DNA of 16,032 nucleotides from an uncultured Bacteriovorax sp. (GCA_946481315.1 CAMLMH010000019.1:1-16032), one strand, 5' to 3'; positions 1 to 7,936 are shown, counted from the first letter of the stretch. Notes: a model not told the origin generated them from the letters alone. A program made the numbers and translations.

Positions 1-74
1 TAGTCGTAGGTGTTCTGATTGCAGTTCACTTCTGGAGAGTAAGAAAAGACGGTGGTATCTCAGCTCCACTTTAA
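1..74 (+). CDS. Cytochrome b N-terminal (b6-type) subunit, 3' end only
   Basis: The reading frame is open from the window edge and ends at TAA 72-74. Its last residues include HFWRVRKDGG followed by ISAPL. This resembles the segment after the last helix of the haem-binding half of cytochrome b (PetB/QcrB type), where an FWR-RKDGG sequence is common in bacterial split cytochromes b. The next gene, 27 bases on, is the matching C-terminal subunit, which supports the call. This subunit would carry the two b haems and belong to the quinol:cytochrome c reductase in the inner membrane. Only about 23 residues are visible, so haem ligands and the gene start cannot be checked. Confidence 0.7.
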   Translation, partial: VVGVLIAVHFWRVRKDGGISAPL

Positions 75-101
75 GATTGAACACTACTAAGGATAATAGA
101 A

Positions 102-1184
102 ATGTTAAAAGAACTTGTTAACCGATTAGCTGATCCGATTATATCGTTTCCAATTGTGACAGTGTTGTTTTTTCTCATGATCAAACATTACCGCACGTTC
201 GGATCAAAAAAATTCGCCATCTGGTTTACGATTATTGCCATCCCTGTTACAGCATGGTTTTTCGCTGATCCAAACTTTTTCCTTATTATTAAGACGCCTG
301 ATAACGTTCCAATCGGTATTCTTCTGGTTTTAGTGGCATTCTTTACATGGTTTTCGATGTACAAAGCTGCAAACAACGATGCGCGTATCGAGCAAGGACT
401 AGGACCTGAAGAAGCAATGCCGGAAAACAGAGAAAAAGTCTGGGCCTGGCCAAATCTTGTCTATATTGAATTACTCGCAATGATTCTTTGTACTGCTTTT
501 TTAATAGTCTGGGCGATTATTTTTAAAGCCCCTCTGGAAGAACCAGCAAACCCGACTTGGGCACCTAACCCAGCTAAAGCTCCTTGGTACTTTCTGGGTC
601 TTCAGGAAATGCTTGTTTACTTCGATCCTTGGATGGCCGGGGTTGTTCTGCCGGGAATTATTGTTGCTGGTCTAATCGCGATTCCGTATATCGATAACAA
701 TCCAAAAGGAAATGGTTATTACACATTTATGGAAAGAAAGTGGGCTATTGCTTCTTTCATGTACGGCTGGCTCGTTCTTTGGGTTTACCTCATCATTGTA
801 GGAGTTTTCTTCCGCGGTCCGAACTGGACTTTTTACGGTCCATTTGAATTTTGGGACTTCCATAAAATTGTGGCGGAATACAATATCAACTTATCAGAAT
901 TCATTTGGGTAAAAGGCTTAGGCGTAGCGATGCCAAAGAACCTTATCCTGCGAGAAATCTTTGGTATTATTCTTACTCTTGGTTATGTGTTCATCATTCC
1001 GGTCTGGATTAAAAAAGCGACATCAGTTGGACGCAAGTTTTATCAGGATTTAGGGGCAATTCGTTACTATATCTTTATGTTCCTCTTTATAACAATGATG
1101 AGCTTACCTATTAAGATGGTTCTTCGTTGGTTATTCAGCTTGAAGTACATCATTGCACTTCCAGAATGGGAACTTAACCTCTAA
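102..1184 (+). CDS. Cytochrome b C-terminal subunit (subunit IV/PetD-like) of a bc complex
   Basis: This 360-residue integral membrane protein is the quinol-site half of a split cytochrome b. About eight hydrophobic helices are visible, near residues 11-28, 38-56, 70-88, 119-141, 178-197, 217-237, 285-303 and 323-345. The ef-loop motif sits at 160-164 as APWYF, followed by LGLQEML, which matches the family. The usual PEWY glutamate is not there: the residue before W162 is Pro and the one before that is Ala. The protein is much longer than a plant-type subunit IV (about 160 residues), with three helices before helix E and at least two after the core. The start is set by AAGGAT at 89-94, seven bases before ATG. 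It lies between the cytochrome b N-terminal gene and a multihaem cytochrome c, the usual order for a bc-complex operon. The Rieske gene is presumably upstream, outside the window. Confidence 0.87.
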   Translation: MLKELVNRLADPIISFPIVTVLFFLMIKHYRTFGSKKFAIWFTIIAIPVTAWFFADPNFFLIIKTPDNVPIGILLVLVAFFTWFSMYKAANNDARIEQGLGPEEAMPENREKVWAWPNLVYIELLAMILCTAFLIVWAIIFKAPLEEPANPTWAPNPAKAPWYFLGLQEMLVYFDPWMAGVVLPGIIVAGLIAIPYIDNNPKGNGYYTFMERKWAIASFMYGWLVLWVYLIIVGVFFRGPNWTFYGPFEFWDFHKIVAEYNINLSEFIWVKGLGVAMPKNLILREIFGIILTLGYVFIIPVWIKKATSVGRKFYQDLGAIRYYIFMFLFITMMSLPIKMVLRWLFSLKYIIALPEWELNL

Positions 1185-1239
1185 GAAAATTTTTTATTAT
1201 AGATCAGAAGAGCTTTTAAACAATTGAAGGATATTTGAA

Positions 1240-4053
1240 ATGAGTGAGAATAATAAGGAACCCGGGATGGCATTTAGTATGCCAAAGCTCAATAAGATCA
1301 TGGCGATCTTCTCCTTTATATTTTTTGTAACGACTATTTGGGTGTTCTTGGATGACTATATTCGTCCATGGAAAGGTTACCAGATTGAAGCTTTAAGAAT
1401 TAAGCGTCGTCATCTGGATGCCCAAATTGCGGAAGTTAAGAAGAACATTGATGCCAAAAAACTTTCCGAGCTAAATGCCCGTTTAGCAAAAAGTCAGGAA
1501 ATCGTTGAGACTCGTAAAAAAGAGATACAAGAGCAGGAAAAAGCACGCAAACAAATCGATGCAAAAATCAAAGCTCAAACTATCACCAATGGTGTTCTTA
1601 ACGGTGAAGTAGGCGCACTTAATTTTAAGTATGAATCGGCCCAGGCTCACGGGGACATGAAACATGCAAAAGAATATTTTCCGAAACTCACAGCTCTTAA
1701 GGAAAAGTTTGCTAAAGGTAAAGATGATCTGAAAGCATTTCAGGCTCAGGATAACGAAATCGCGAACAAAATAGCTAGTTTGCAAAAAGAAATCACTGAG
1801 ACTGAAAAAGAAATCAAAGACATTACTAATACACTTAACCTCCTTGAGCTTGCGAAGAAATCAACTGACGTTGATCCTGTTTTTGCACTAAGAAACATGC
1901 CTTTCCTGGATTTTCTTGATCCAACAATTAAAATTCAGCAGATTGTTGTTAATAATGTGACTGATGACCGCTATTTCCGACAGGTGCCTAAAGTTGATCG
2001 CTGTATCACATGTCATACATTTATTGATCAACCTGGATTTGAAAAAGAAGCCAATCCTTTTAAAACTCACCCACGTCTTCAGGAGATGGTTGGCCTTGAA
2101 TCAAAACACCCAATGAAACAAATTGGATGTACAGCTTGTCACGGTGGTGAAGGTCACCGGGTAAATGACTTCAATGCCGCTGCACACATGCCAGACAGTG
2201 AAGCCCAGGAAAAAGACTGGATGAAAAAATACGGCTGGCATGAACCACACAAAGTTCCACAGCCAATGTTTACAAAGTCACAGACTGAAGCTGGATGTGT
2301 GAAGTGTCACCAGGGTGTTGAGCTTATTCCAGGCGCGACAACTCTTAACGAAGGCCGTATGTCGATTGAAAAATACGGTTGTTATGCCTGTCACAAAATT
2401 GAAGGATGGGAGCATAAGCGAAAAACTGGTCCGTCTCTACTGAAGATTTCTTCTAAAGTTAATAAAGAATGGTTCAAGTCATGGGTATGGGAACCAAAAT
2501 CTTTCAATAAACACGCAAGAATGCCTGCTTTCTTCAGACAATCTAATAACTCTAAACCGGAGTTTGTAAGACTGAATATTGCTGAAGTAAACGCTATGGC
2601 TGAATACATTTGGGCTCAATCAAAACCATATCAGCCGTTTGACAAATATCGCGGAGGAGATGCAGCCAAAGGTAAGCAGCTCATCGGTGAAGTCGGCTGT
2701 ATGGGATGCCACGGCGTTGATGGATTCGATGAAGAGTCGAAAAAAGTTAGAGCAATCGGTGGACCTTGGTTAACAGGAATTGGCTCAAAAGTTTCAGGCG
2801 ACTGGCTTGTATCCTGGCTGAAAAAGCCATGGCACTACCAGGAAGATACAATCATGCCTTCGTTCAGACTTTCTGACCAAGAGGCTAACGACATTGCCGC
2901 TTATTTATTAAGCCTTCGCAACAAGCAGTTTGAAGAAGTTAAATTTGCTCCGCTAGATCCAAAGGCCCGCGATGAATTACTTGCTGATTATTTAGCTGCA
3001 TTCGACACTATCGAATCAGCCAAAGCAAAAGTTGCTAAAATGAATGACCATGAAAAAACCATGGATCTTGGAAAGCGTTCAATCGGTAAGTACGGTTGTT
3101 ATTCTTGCCACAATATCGAAGGTTTTGATGGATATGCCCCTATTGGACCAGAGCTTACAAAAGAAGGGTCAAAGCCTGTTACTCAGTTAGGTTTTGGTAT
3201 CCAGCATGATGTTCCTCATAGAAGAGATGCATGGTTAACAGCTCATCTTCAGAATCCTCGTCGTTGGGACATTGGAATTGATAAAGCTTTCCGTGACCTC
3301 GTAAAAATGCCGAATTTCTATATGAGCGAAAGTGAAGCCAAGAAAATTACAGTCGCGCTTCTTGGACAAGTTTCAGATATTGTTCCGTTAGCCGGTGTGA
3401 AACGACTAGATGCAAACGAGGCAATGTACCATGATGCACTAAAAGTAATGAATAAATATAACTGTACCGGATGTCACCAGGTAGACGGCTTAAGAGGCCA
3501 GCTGCTCAATAAGTACTCTGATGATATTAATCAGGGGCCACCACGGTTAGTTGACCAAGGGCACAGAGTTCAGGCTGACTGGTTCTACCACTTCCTGATT
3601 AATCCAGAGATCCAAAAGATCAGACCTTGGTTAACTGTTAGAATGCCAACATTTAATCTGACAACGGATGAGCGCAACAGAATTGTAACCGGTCTTCAAG
3701 TAGGCGCTAAGCAAGGCAACTTTGTAGAACCAAAAGAAGCTGTAGTGTGGGCTCCAGGTGAGAGGGAAGAAGCAGTGAAACTCTTCAATGCCCTTAACTG
3801 TGTGTCTTGCCATACCCCAGGATTCAACAGTGATCCGGCCATGGGACCTGATCTACACAAAGTAAATAAGCGTTTAAGACCTTCATGGATCAGAAAGTGG
3901 ATCTCGAATCCACAATCAATTATGCCAGGAACGACAATGCCTAATTTCTTCGGTGATAATGGAAAAGAACCACTTGATCCAACTTATTTCGGTGGTGATG
4001 CTGACAAGCAGATTGATGCCCTTACTAAATATGTTATTGAGTTAGGAAAATAG
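1240..4053 (+). CDS. Octahaem membrane-anchored coiled-coil cytochrome c of the bc complex
   Basis: This is a 937-residue protein with one N-terminal membrane anchor (about residues 18-38). A long Lys/Glu-rich heptad-like region (about 45-208) is probably a periplasmic coiled coil. Eight CxxCH haem sites follow, at residues 255, 297, 353, 381, 487, 620, 742 and 854. The last five each have a downstream MP[A/S/N/T]F motif (Met 428, 539, 690, 802, 900). This gives five tandem class-I-like cytochrome c units with probable His/Met ligation. The first three haems lack this motif and may be bis-His. By position it takes the place of cytochrome c1/QcrC, carrying electrons from the Rieske/cytochrome b core to the oxidase. 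The start is ATG 1240 with GAAGGA at 1226-1231. Its size and coiled coil are unusual for a bc-complex cytochrome. The haem count is read directly; the role rests on gene context. Confidence 0.87.
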   Translation: MSENNKEPGMAFSMPKLNKIMAIFSFIFFVTTIWVFLDDYIRPWKGYQIEALRIKRRHLDAQIAEVKKNIDAKKLSELNARLAKSQEIVETRKKEIQEQEKARKQIDAKIKAQTITNGVLNGEVGALNFKYESAQAHGDMKHAKEYFPKLTALKEKFAKGKDDLKAFQAQDNEIANKIASLQKEITETEKEIKDITNTLNLLELAKKSTDVDPVFALRNMPFLDFLDPTIKIQQIVVNNVTDDRYFRQVPKVDRCITCHTFIDQPGFEKEANPFKTHPRLQEMVGLESKHPMKQIGCTACHGGEGHRVNDFNAAAHMPDSEAQEKDWMKKYGWHEPHKVPQPMFTKSQTEAGCVKCHQGVELIPGATTLNEGRMSIEKYGCYACHKIEGWEHKRKTGPSLLKISSKVNKEWFKSWVWEPKSFNKHARMPAFFRQSNNSKPEFVRLNIAEVNAMAEYIWAQSKPYQPFDKYRGGDAAKGKQLIGEVGCMGCHGVDGFDEESKKVRAIGGPWLTGIGSKVSGDWLVSWLKKPWHYQEDTIMPSFRLSDQEANDIAAYLLSLRNKQFEEVKFAPLDPKARDELLADYLAAFDTIESAKAKVAKMNDHEKTMDLGKRSIGKYGCYSCHNIEGFDGYAPIGPELTKEGSKPVTQLGFGIQHDVPHRRDAWLTAHLQNPRRWDIGIDKAFRDLVKMPNFYMSESEAKKITVALLGQVSDIVPLAGVKRLDANEAMYHDALKVMNKYNCTGCHQVDGLRGQLLNKYSDDINQGPPRLVDQGHRVQADWFYHFLINPEIQKIRPWLTVRMPTFNLTTDERNRIVTGLQVGAKQGNFVEPKEAVVWAPGEREEAVKLFNALNCVSCHTPGFNSDPAMGPDLHKVNKRLRPSWIRKWISNPQSIMPGTTMPNFFGDNGKEPLDPTYFGGDADKQIDALTKYVIELGK

Positions 4054-4061
4054 GAGTAAAA

Positions 4062-4691
4062 ATGGGACACGCGCATAGCCACGGACCTTCAGTACCAATT
4101 GAATATCCTCACGATCCACAATTTGCTAAGGCAAGCCCTGGCAAAATCGGAATGTGGTTATTCCTGGCTACGGACGGAATGTCGTTTTCAGGTTTCCTTA
4201 TTGCTTATGGAGTTTTGAGAGCAACGAGAGACTGGCCGAATCCGGTTGATGCTCTTGGGGGTGTTGAGCTTTCTGGTTTTATGACTTTTCTTCTGATTTG
4301 TTCGTCTGTTTCAATGGTACTTGCCATTGATTCTTGTAAACGTAAAAACAGAAAGGGAATGCTTAACTGGTTGCTGGCCACAATTATCGGTGGAGCATCG
4401 TTTCTAGCTATTCAGGCTTACGAATACACTCACCTCATTCATGAAATGGGGATGACTTTCAATACCTATGCTCATGGCAATTCACTTTTTTCTTCAACCT
4501 TCTTTGCGATTACCGGTTTCCACGGGCTGCACGTTCTTTCGGGTGTTATTTATCTGATAGTCATGTATGTCCTTGCTTACCGCGGTGATTTTGATAATGG
4601 TGATTACAACCTTCTGGAAATTGCTGGATTGTTCTGGCACTTTGTCGACCTGGTGTGGATTCTAGTTTTCACTTTTGTGTATCTCTTATAA
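4062..4691 (+). CDS. coxC: Cytochrome c oxidase subunit III, copy 1 (linked to bc complex)
   Basis: This 209-residue protein has about five transmembrane helices, the short form of haem-copper oxidase subunit III. Family features are the helix with AYEY (Glu121, the conserved acidic residue of the core helix), FFAITGFHGLH at 147-157, and the C-terminal LFWHFVDLVWI at 190-200. The N-terminus is His-rich (MGHAHSHG). The subunit stabilises subunit I and its proton uptake; it binds no metal in known oxidases. AGGAG at 4052-4056 overlaps the stop of the multihaem cytochrome gene, and the stop codon overlaps the next ATG by one base (TAATG), so translation is probably coupled in both directions. 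It is separated from coxA by about 6 kb and a second, dissimilar subunit III lies next to coxA, so its partner subunit I is uncertain. Confidence 0.88.
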   Translation: MGHAHSHGPSVPIEYPHDPQFAKASPGKIGMWLFLATDGMSFSGFLIAYGVLRATRDWPNPVDALGGVELSGFMTFLLICSSVSMVLAIDSCKRKNRKGMLNWLLATIIGGASFLAIQAYEYTHLIHEMGMTFNTYAHGNSLFSSTFFAITGFHGLHVLSGVIYLIVMYVLAYRGDFDNGDYNLLEIAGLFWHFVDLVWILVFTFVYLL

Positions 4692-4900
4692 TGAAAAAAT
4701 TTACACTTCTCTCTTTTTTAACCATTTTCTCGGGCGAGCTCATGGCTTGCCCGAGTTGTATTGGCTCTGGTCCCAATGACCATTATTATCTCTGGGTTAT
4801 TGGTGCGTTTATTTTACTGATTTATATTCCAATGTTTTATCTTTTCAAAACCTTTATCAAACACAAAGACGTCAATAATATAGAAAATTCAAATAAATGA
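4691..4900 (+). CDS. Small CPSC-motif membrane protein, candidate oxidase assembly factor
   Basis: This 69-residue protein has an N-terminal signal-like segment (about 1-19) ending in LMAC. It is followed directly by Cys20-Pro-Ser-Cys23, a short polar stretch, one transmembrane helix (about 33-54) and a basic cytoplasmic tail. The start is ATG 4691, one base overlapping the stop of subunit III. An in-frame ATG at 4655 lies inside that gene and would spoil the signal sequence, so it was not used. The stop overlaps the next gene as ATGA (4897-4900). Tight coupling between subunit III and a CtaM-like gene suggests a part in oxidase assembly. After processing, the two cysteines would sit just outside the membrane and could bind copper or undergo thiol exchange; this is inference. 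LMAC could be a weak lipobox, though the Glu at -4 is unusual. I recognise no named family with certainty. Confidence 0.75.
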   Translation: MKKFTLLSFLTIFSGELMACPSCIGSGPNDHYYLWVIGAFILLIYIPMFYLFKTFIKHKDVNNIENSNK

Positions 4901-5430
4901 TTAAAGACGAAAAAAAAGTACTACCGCTAATTGGGCTCATCAGTGCTTTTGTTCTTGGATTTCTTTTCTGGCTTATTTATTTCAAAACAGGCGCTCAAAA
5001 AGAAGCTGGATCATGGGTATCTTATTTGCCGGCGTTAAATGCATTTTTTAATACATTGACCACGACTTTTTTGATTAGTGGATATGTTTATATTAAGAAC
5101 AATAATATTCCCAAACATAAAATCATGATGGGACTTGCTACTTTGACATCGGTCTTTTTTCTGTTGAGTTACATTACATACCATCACTATCAGGGCGATA
5201 CGAAATTTCTGGGTACTGGAGTTGTTAGACCCATATATTTTTTTATTTTGATAACCCATATTCTTTTATCAATTGTGCAGGTCCCGTTAATTCTCTGTAC
5301 GCTGTACTTTGCATTAATTAAAAATTTCGTGCGACATCGAAAAATCGCCCGCATAACCTTTCCAGTCTGGCTATATGTCTCAGTAACCGGGGTTCTCATA
5401 TTTGTCATTTTAAATTCAGCTAACGGGTAA
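4897..5430 (+). CDS. DUF420 family protein, CtaM-like cytochrome oxidase assembly factor
   Basis: This is a 177-residue protein with five predicted helices (about 8-28, 45-66, 77-95, 113-139, 155-173). It shows the DUF420 pattern: LPALNAFFN at 44-52, a His after the second helix (H74), SYITYHHY at 91-98, RPIYFFILITH at 111-121, RHRKIAR at 146-152 and PVWLYVSVTGVLIF at 156-169. The family includes YozB of Bacillus and CtaM of Staphylococcus, which is needed for haem-copper oxidase maturation. The conserved intramembrane or membrane-edge histidines suggest metal or haem handling, but the biochemical role is not settled. The start overlaps the preceding stop as ATGA and no ribosome binding site is visible, so translation should depend on re-initiation. 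Its place behind a subunit III gene agrees with an assembly role. Confidence 0.85.
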   Translation: MIKDEKKVLPLIGLISAFVLGFLFWLIYFKTGAQKEAGSWVSYLPALNAFFNTLTTTFLISGYVYIKNNNIPKHKIMMGLATLTSVFFLLSYITYHHYQGDTKFLGTGVVRPIYFFILITHILLSIVQVPLILCTLYFALIKNFVRHRKIARITFPVWLYVSVTGVLIFVILNSANG

Positions 5431-5436
5431 ATCTTT

Positions 5437-5625
5437 ATGAAAAAAATTATAGATTGGATAAAAAATTATTTTGCCACAGAAAAGGAGCAGGATATTTTGA
5501 TCAATTTTGCTGAAAAAAAAGAGAAAGGTATGCCGTTATCTGAAGCTGAAAAAGAGAAAGCTCTAAAAACGGCTATTAAAATTGTTAAGGACACTAAAGA
5601 TTCTAAGATCACTAGTGAGGATTAG
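5437..5625 (+). CDS. Small charged hypothetical protein at operon end
   Basis: This 62-residue open frame starts six bases after the DUF420 gene. It is rich in Lys, Glu and Asp, with no membrane segment and no cysteine, and looks like a small soluble, mainly helical protein (residues 14-52). No family is recognised. Support for its being real is its position in the run of co-directional genes and a composition typical of a small cytoplasmic protein rather than of a chance frame. Only a weak GGGT-type ribosome binding signal precedes the ATG. Its last 14 bases overlap the 3' end of the convergent kynureninase-like gene. It could be a random frame in the operon tail. Confidence 0.5.
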   Translation: MKKIIDWIKNYFATEKEQDILINFAEKKEKGMPLSEAEKEKALKTAIKIVKDTKDSKITSED

Positions 5626-6775
5626 TTTTCTTTAAACAACTCAGATTAATACAGTCGTCCTGATAAAGACCAAATCCAAATCGTAAGCGCGCACCCCGAT
5701 AGTCAGTTCTTATTCTGTTGTATTTTAATTCATCATGCAGAGCTTTGGCATGATCGGGACTAGGCATGGCGAAGGTAAAGAAATGCCCATGGTGATTATA
5801 GTCTACGCTGAGAATGTTTTTTTCAGTCAGATAATGATGATCTATTTCCAGAAGATGAGCGATAAAGTTTTTCTGAAGCCTTTGTACGTGCTGATGAATT
5901 TTATCGACAGTAATTTGTTCTTTATCAAACAAATCCAGCACAGCTTCCAGACGATAAAGCCCGCTAAAATCCATTGTTGAACCAGCAAAACGTAGTCCAT
6001 CCCGGGAATATTCAGTATTGCCGCCGTTTTGTGCCAGAGAAGAAAAACCGGCAAACCATCCAGTGTAAAGTGGTTTTAATTCACTGTGAAATGGTACGGT
6101 CATAAAACAGCAGCCCTCGCCCCCTTGGGCATATTTATAAGATCCTGCAATATAAAAAATTCTGTTCTCGATACTTTTCAAATCTGTCGGCATCGCCATG
6201 AATGCGTGGTATCCATCGATAGCAATAATCGTCTCTGGATTTTTTACGGCATTAACAATCTTCTCAATATCTTTAACGGCCATGCCTGAATTGAAAAAAA
6301 CCTGGCTAAGATAAATTAAGTCGAAATCATTTTTATTAATCTGATCAATAAATCTTTTTTCGAAATCATCAAAAGGATGTGTCGATACTTTTACAACTTC
6401 CGCGATCCCAGCTTCTACCAAACGGTTAATCTGACGGTCGAAGCTGTAAAATTCCGAGTCACTGGTCAGAATTTTGATTTTTTTATCAGGCGAAAAACAA
6501 CTAAGAAGTCGATAAAGAAATTCATGGGTATTAGGGGCAAAAACGATTTGTTCCGGATGAGAGAGATTTAGAACCTTAGCGATCAGTCGTTGCACGTTAG
6601 GTATTTTCTGTTCAAAGATAAAACTCCATTTATCATCCACCATCTGGGCAGCATCATCCCAATATTGTAGAGTAGCCTCCCTGGTCACATCCGGCCAGTA
6701 GTGATGACTATGGCTCGCATAATGTTGTATATGCGGATTAGCTTCAATGAAACGAGTATAGAATTTTTTAAACAT
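5612..6775 (-). CDS. kynU: Kynureninase-like PLP-dependent enzyme (aminotransferase class V fold)
   Basis: This 387-residue protein has fold-type I PLP signatures. SHSHHYWPDVTREA lies near residues 21-34. The cofactor-binding Asp is in AIDGYH (D187, H190). The probable Schiff-base lysine is K214 in GSYKYAQGGEG, comparable to YKYLNGG in kynureninases. GSTMDFSGLYRL at 265-276 is a typical C-terminal substrate-side motif. Kynureninase cleaves kynurenine to anthranilate and alanine. The assignment leans on context: the gene overlaps the tryptophan 2,3-dioxygenase gene by eight bases and would be translated with it. The sequence is divergent from classical kynureninases (the N-terminal motif is SHSHH rather than the usual GNSLG-like one), so another class V activity such as a lyase or desulfurase-like reaction is possible. 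No kynurenine formamidase gene is in the window. Its 3' end overlaps the convergent small gene. Confidence 0.75.
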   Translation of the reverse strand: MFKKFYTRFIEANPHIQHYASHSHHYWPDVTREATLQYWDDAAQMVDDKWSFIFEQKIPNVQRLIAKVLNLSHPEQIVFAPNTHEFLYRLLSCFSPDKKIKILTSDSEFYSFDRQINRLVEAGIAEVVKVSTHPFDDFEKRFIDQINKNDFDLIYLSQVFFNSGMAVKDIEKIVNAVKNPETIIAIDGYHAFMAMPTDLKSIENRIFYIAGSYKYAQGGEGCCFMTVPFHSELKPLYTGWFAGFSSLAQNGGNTEYSRDGLRFAGSTMDFSGLYRLEAVLDLFDKEQITVDKIHQHVQRLQKNFIAHLLEIDHHYLTEKNILSVDYNHHGHFFTFAMPSPDHAKALHDELKYNRIRTDYRGARLRFGFGLYQDDCINLSCLKKTNPH

Positions 6776-7868
6776 GAAAGTTCATCCGTTTCAAAACCGT
6801 TACAGGTATCTCAGGTAATCGAGATTTAGGTAGCAGAAAAGTAGACAGGTTGAAAAGATCCAGGAAGACACGATTATTATCAGCTGCCCGTTTCAAATAC
6901 TGATGCCCTGAGGAACCTCCCGTACCGATTTTTGTACCTAACATTCTTTGAGCCAGTAGGGCATGACGATAACGCCAAGTCGTAAAATTTTCGTCAATAT
7001 CCATTAAGGAAGTGATGAGCTGAAATGGAAGACTTAAAACTGACTCGTGTCGATAAAGTAAAATGAATAGCGCATTAAGCATAGCTTTTTGGGAGAGTCT
7101 TCTTTGTTTCCCGGCTATAAGTTCTGCATGTTTTTTCTCATTAAATAAACTGGCGAATGTTTCCTTGGTCAGCTCCAGATTTTCCAGCTGAATATTTTTT
7201 TGTTTTTCAGAAAGAGAAGCTGAATTCTGCAATATGATTTGCTGATCATCATTTAATAGCTGATCGATAGATTTTTGAAACTCCTGCCAGAAATTGAATT
7301 CTCCCATCGCAGTATAGGGAAGTCGCTCCAACCACTTTTCAAGACATGAAATGAGAGTCGGAGAATTTTCTACTGACATTAAGTGAGTGCGGTCTTTCTC
7401 GTTGAGTCTGCCCATGAAAAATTCACGATCAACAATCATCTTGTCGTCTGTGTGCAGACCCATCTTAATTTCAATCTCACGGAACTGAACACTTTGGAAA
7501 CCGGATGCAGGAATCAATAAGTCCCGGAATTCCAGAAAATCCATTGGAGTCATTGTTTCCATCACATCAAACTGCCCGATTAAGAGATGCTGAATTTTTT
7601 TGATTCTTTCTAGTTTTTGAACAATGGAACTTAATTCGTTTTCTGCGACATAATTTTGTTTAAATACATCCAGGATTGAATTGACGTCGTGGAGTATTTG
7701 TTTAAACCAAAGTTCGTAAACCTGATGAACTACAATAAAAAGCATTTCATCATGACATTCACCGTTAGAATTGTCTGCGTATTTCCGGCTAAGTGGAAGT
7801 TGAGCATCCAATAATTTAGAGAGCTGAAGGTAGTCGCCGTAATAGATAGGTCCTTTATTTTTATGCAT
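6768..7868 (-). CDS. kynA: Tryptophan 2,3-dioxygenase
   Basis: This 366-residue cytoplasmic haem dioxygenase oxidises L-tryptophan with O2 to N-formylkynurenine. Visible family motifs are YGDYLQL at 10-16, HQVYELWFKQ at 48-57 (active-site His48), and MTPMDFLEFRDLLIPASGFQS at 106-126 (Arg115, for the substrate carboxylate). WRYRHALL at 298-305 holds the probable haem ligand His302, and GTGGSSGHQYL at 315-325 follows it. It is longer than compact bacterial enzymes of roughly 280-300 residues. The extra length is mostly between about 140 and 260 and is closer to the layout of animal enzymes. The start is supported by GAGGG at 7877-7881 (minus strand), eight bases ahead. It is first in a two-gene operon with the kynureninase-like gene and is divergent from the haem A/O synthase fusion. 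Confidence 0.94.
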   Translation of the reverse strand: MHKNKGPIYYGDYLQLSKLLDAQLPLSRKYADNSNGECHDEMLFIVVHQVYELWFKQILHDVNSILDVFKQNYVAENELSSIVQKLERIKKIQHLLIGQFDVMETMTPMDFLEFRDLLIPASGFQSVQFREIEIKMGLHTDDKMIVDREFFMGRLNEKDRTHLMSVENSPTLISCLEKWLERLPYTAMGEFNFWQEFQKSIDQLLNDDQQIILQNSASLSEKQKNIQLENLELTKETFASLFNEKKHAELIAGKQRRLSQKAMLNALFILLYRHESVLSLPFQLITSLMDIDENFTTWRYRHALLAQRMLGTKIGTGGSSGHQYLKRAADNNRVFLDLFNLSTFLLPKSRLPEIPVTVLKRMNFHV

Positions 7869-7906
7869 GTGTAACGCCCTCGAAAAAGTGGCTTTTTAAA
7901 GCAGAA

Positions 7907-7936
7907 ATTATCCTCAATATGTGTATGACTTTGCAA
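7907..7936 (-). promoter_or_regulatory. Candidate sigma-70 promoter for the kynA-kynU operon
   Basis: On the minus strand, TTGCAA (7936-7931) and GATAAT (7912-7907) are 18 bases apart, matching four and five of six consensus bases. Transcription would start near 7900, about 32 bases before the kynA start codon. Judged by eye only. Confidence 0.4.

Noticed and set aside
1483..1785. 100-codon open frame on the minus strand inside the multihaem cytochrome gene
   Set aside because: It mirrors the Lys/Glu-rich coiled coil, giving a Phe/Leu/Cys-rich product with no domain; a shadow of the real gene.
4655..4690. In-frame upstream ATG that would lengthen the CPSC protein by 12 residues
   Set aside because: It lies inside subunit III and adds residues ahead of a normal MKKFTLL signal start; ATG 4691 with the TAATG overlap is simpler.
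5603..5632. Possible intrinsic terminator at the convergent junction (palindrome followed by TTTTC)
   Set aside because: The palindrome leaves no room for a stable loop without losing most pairs, the stem is AT-rich, and the T-run is short.
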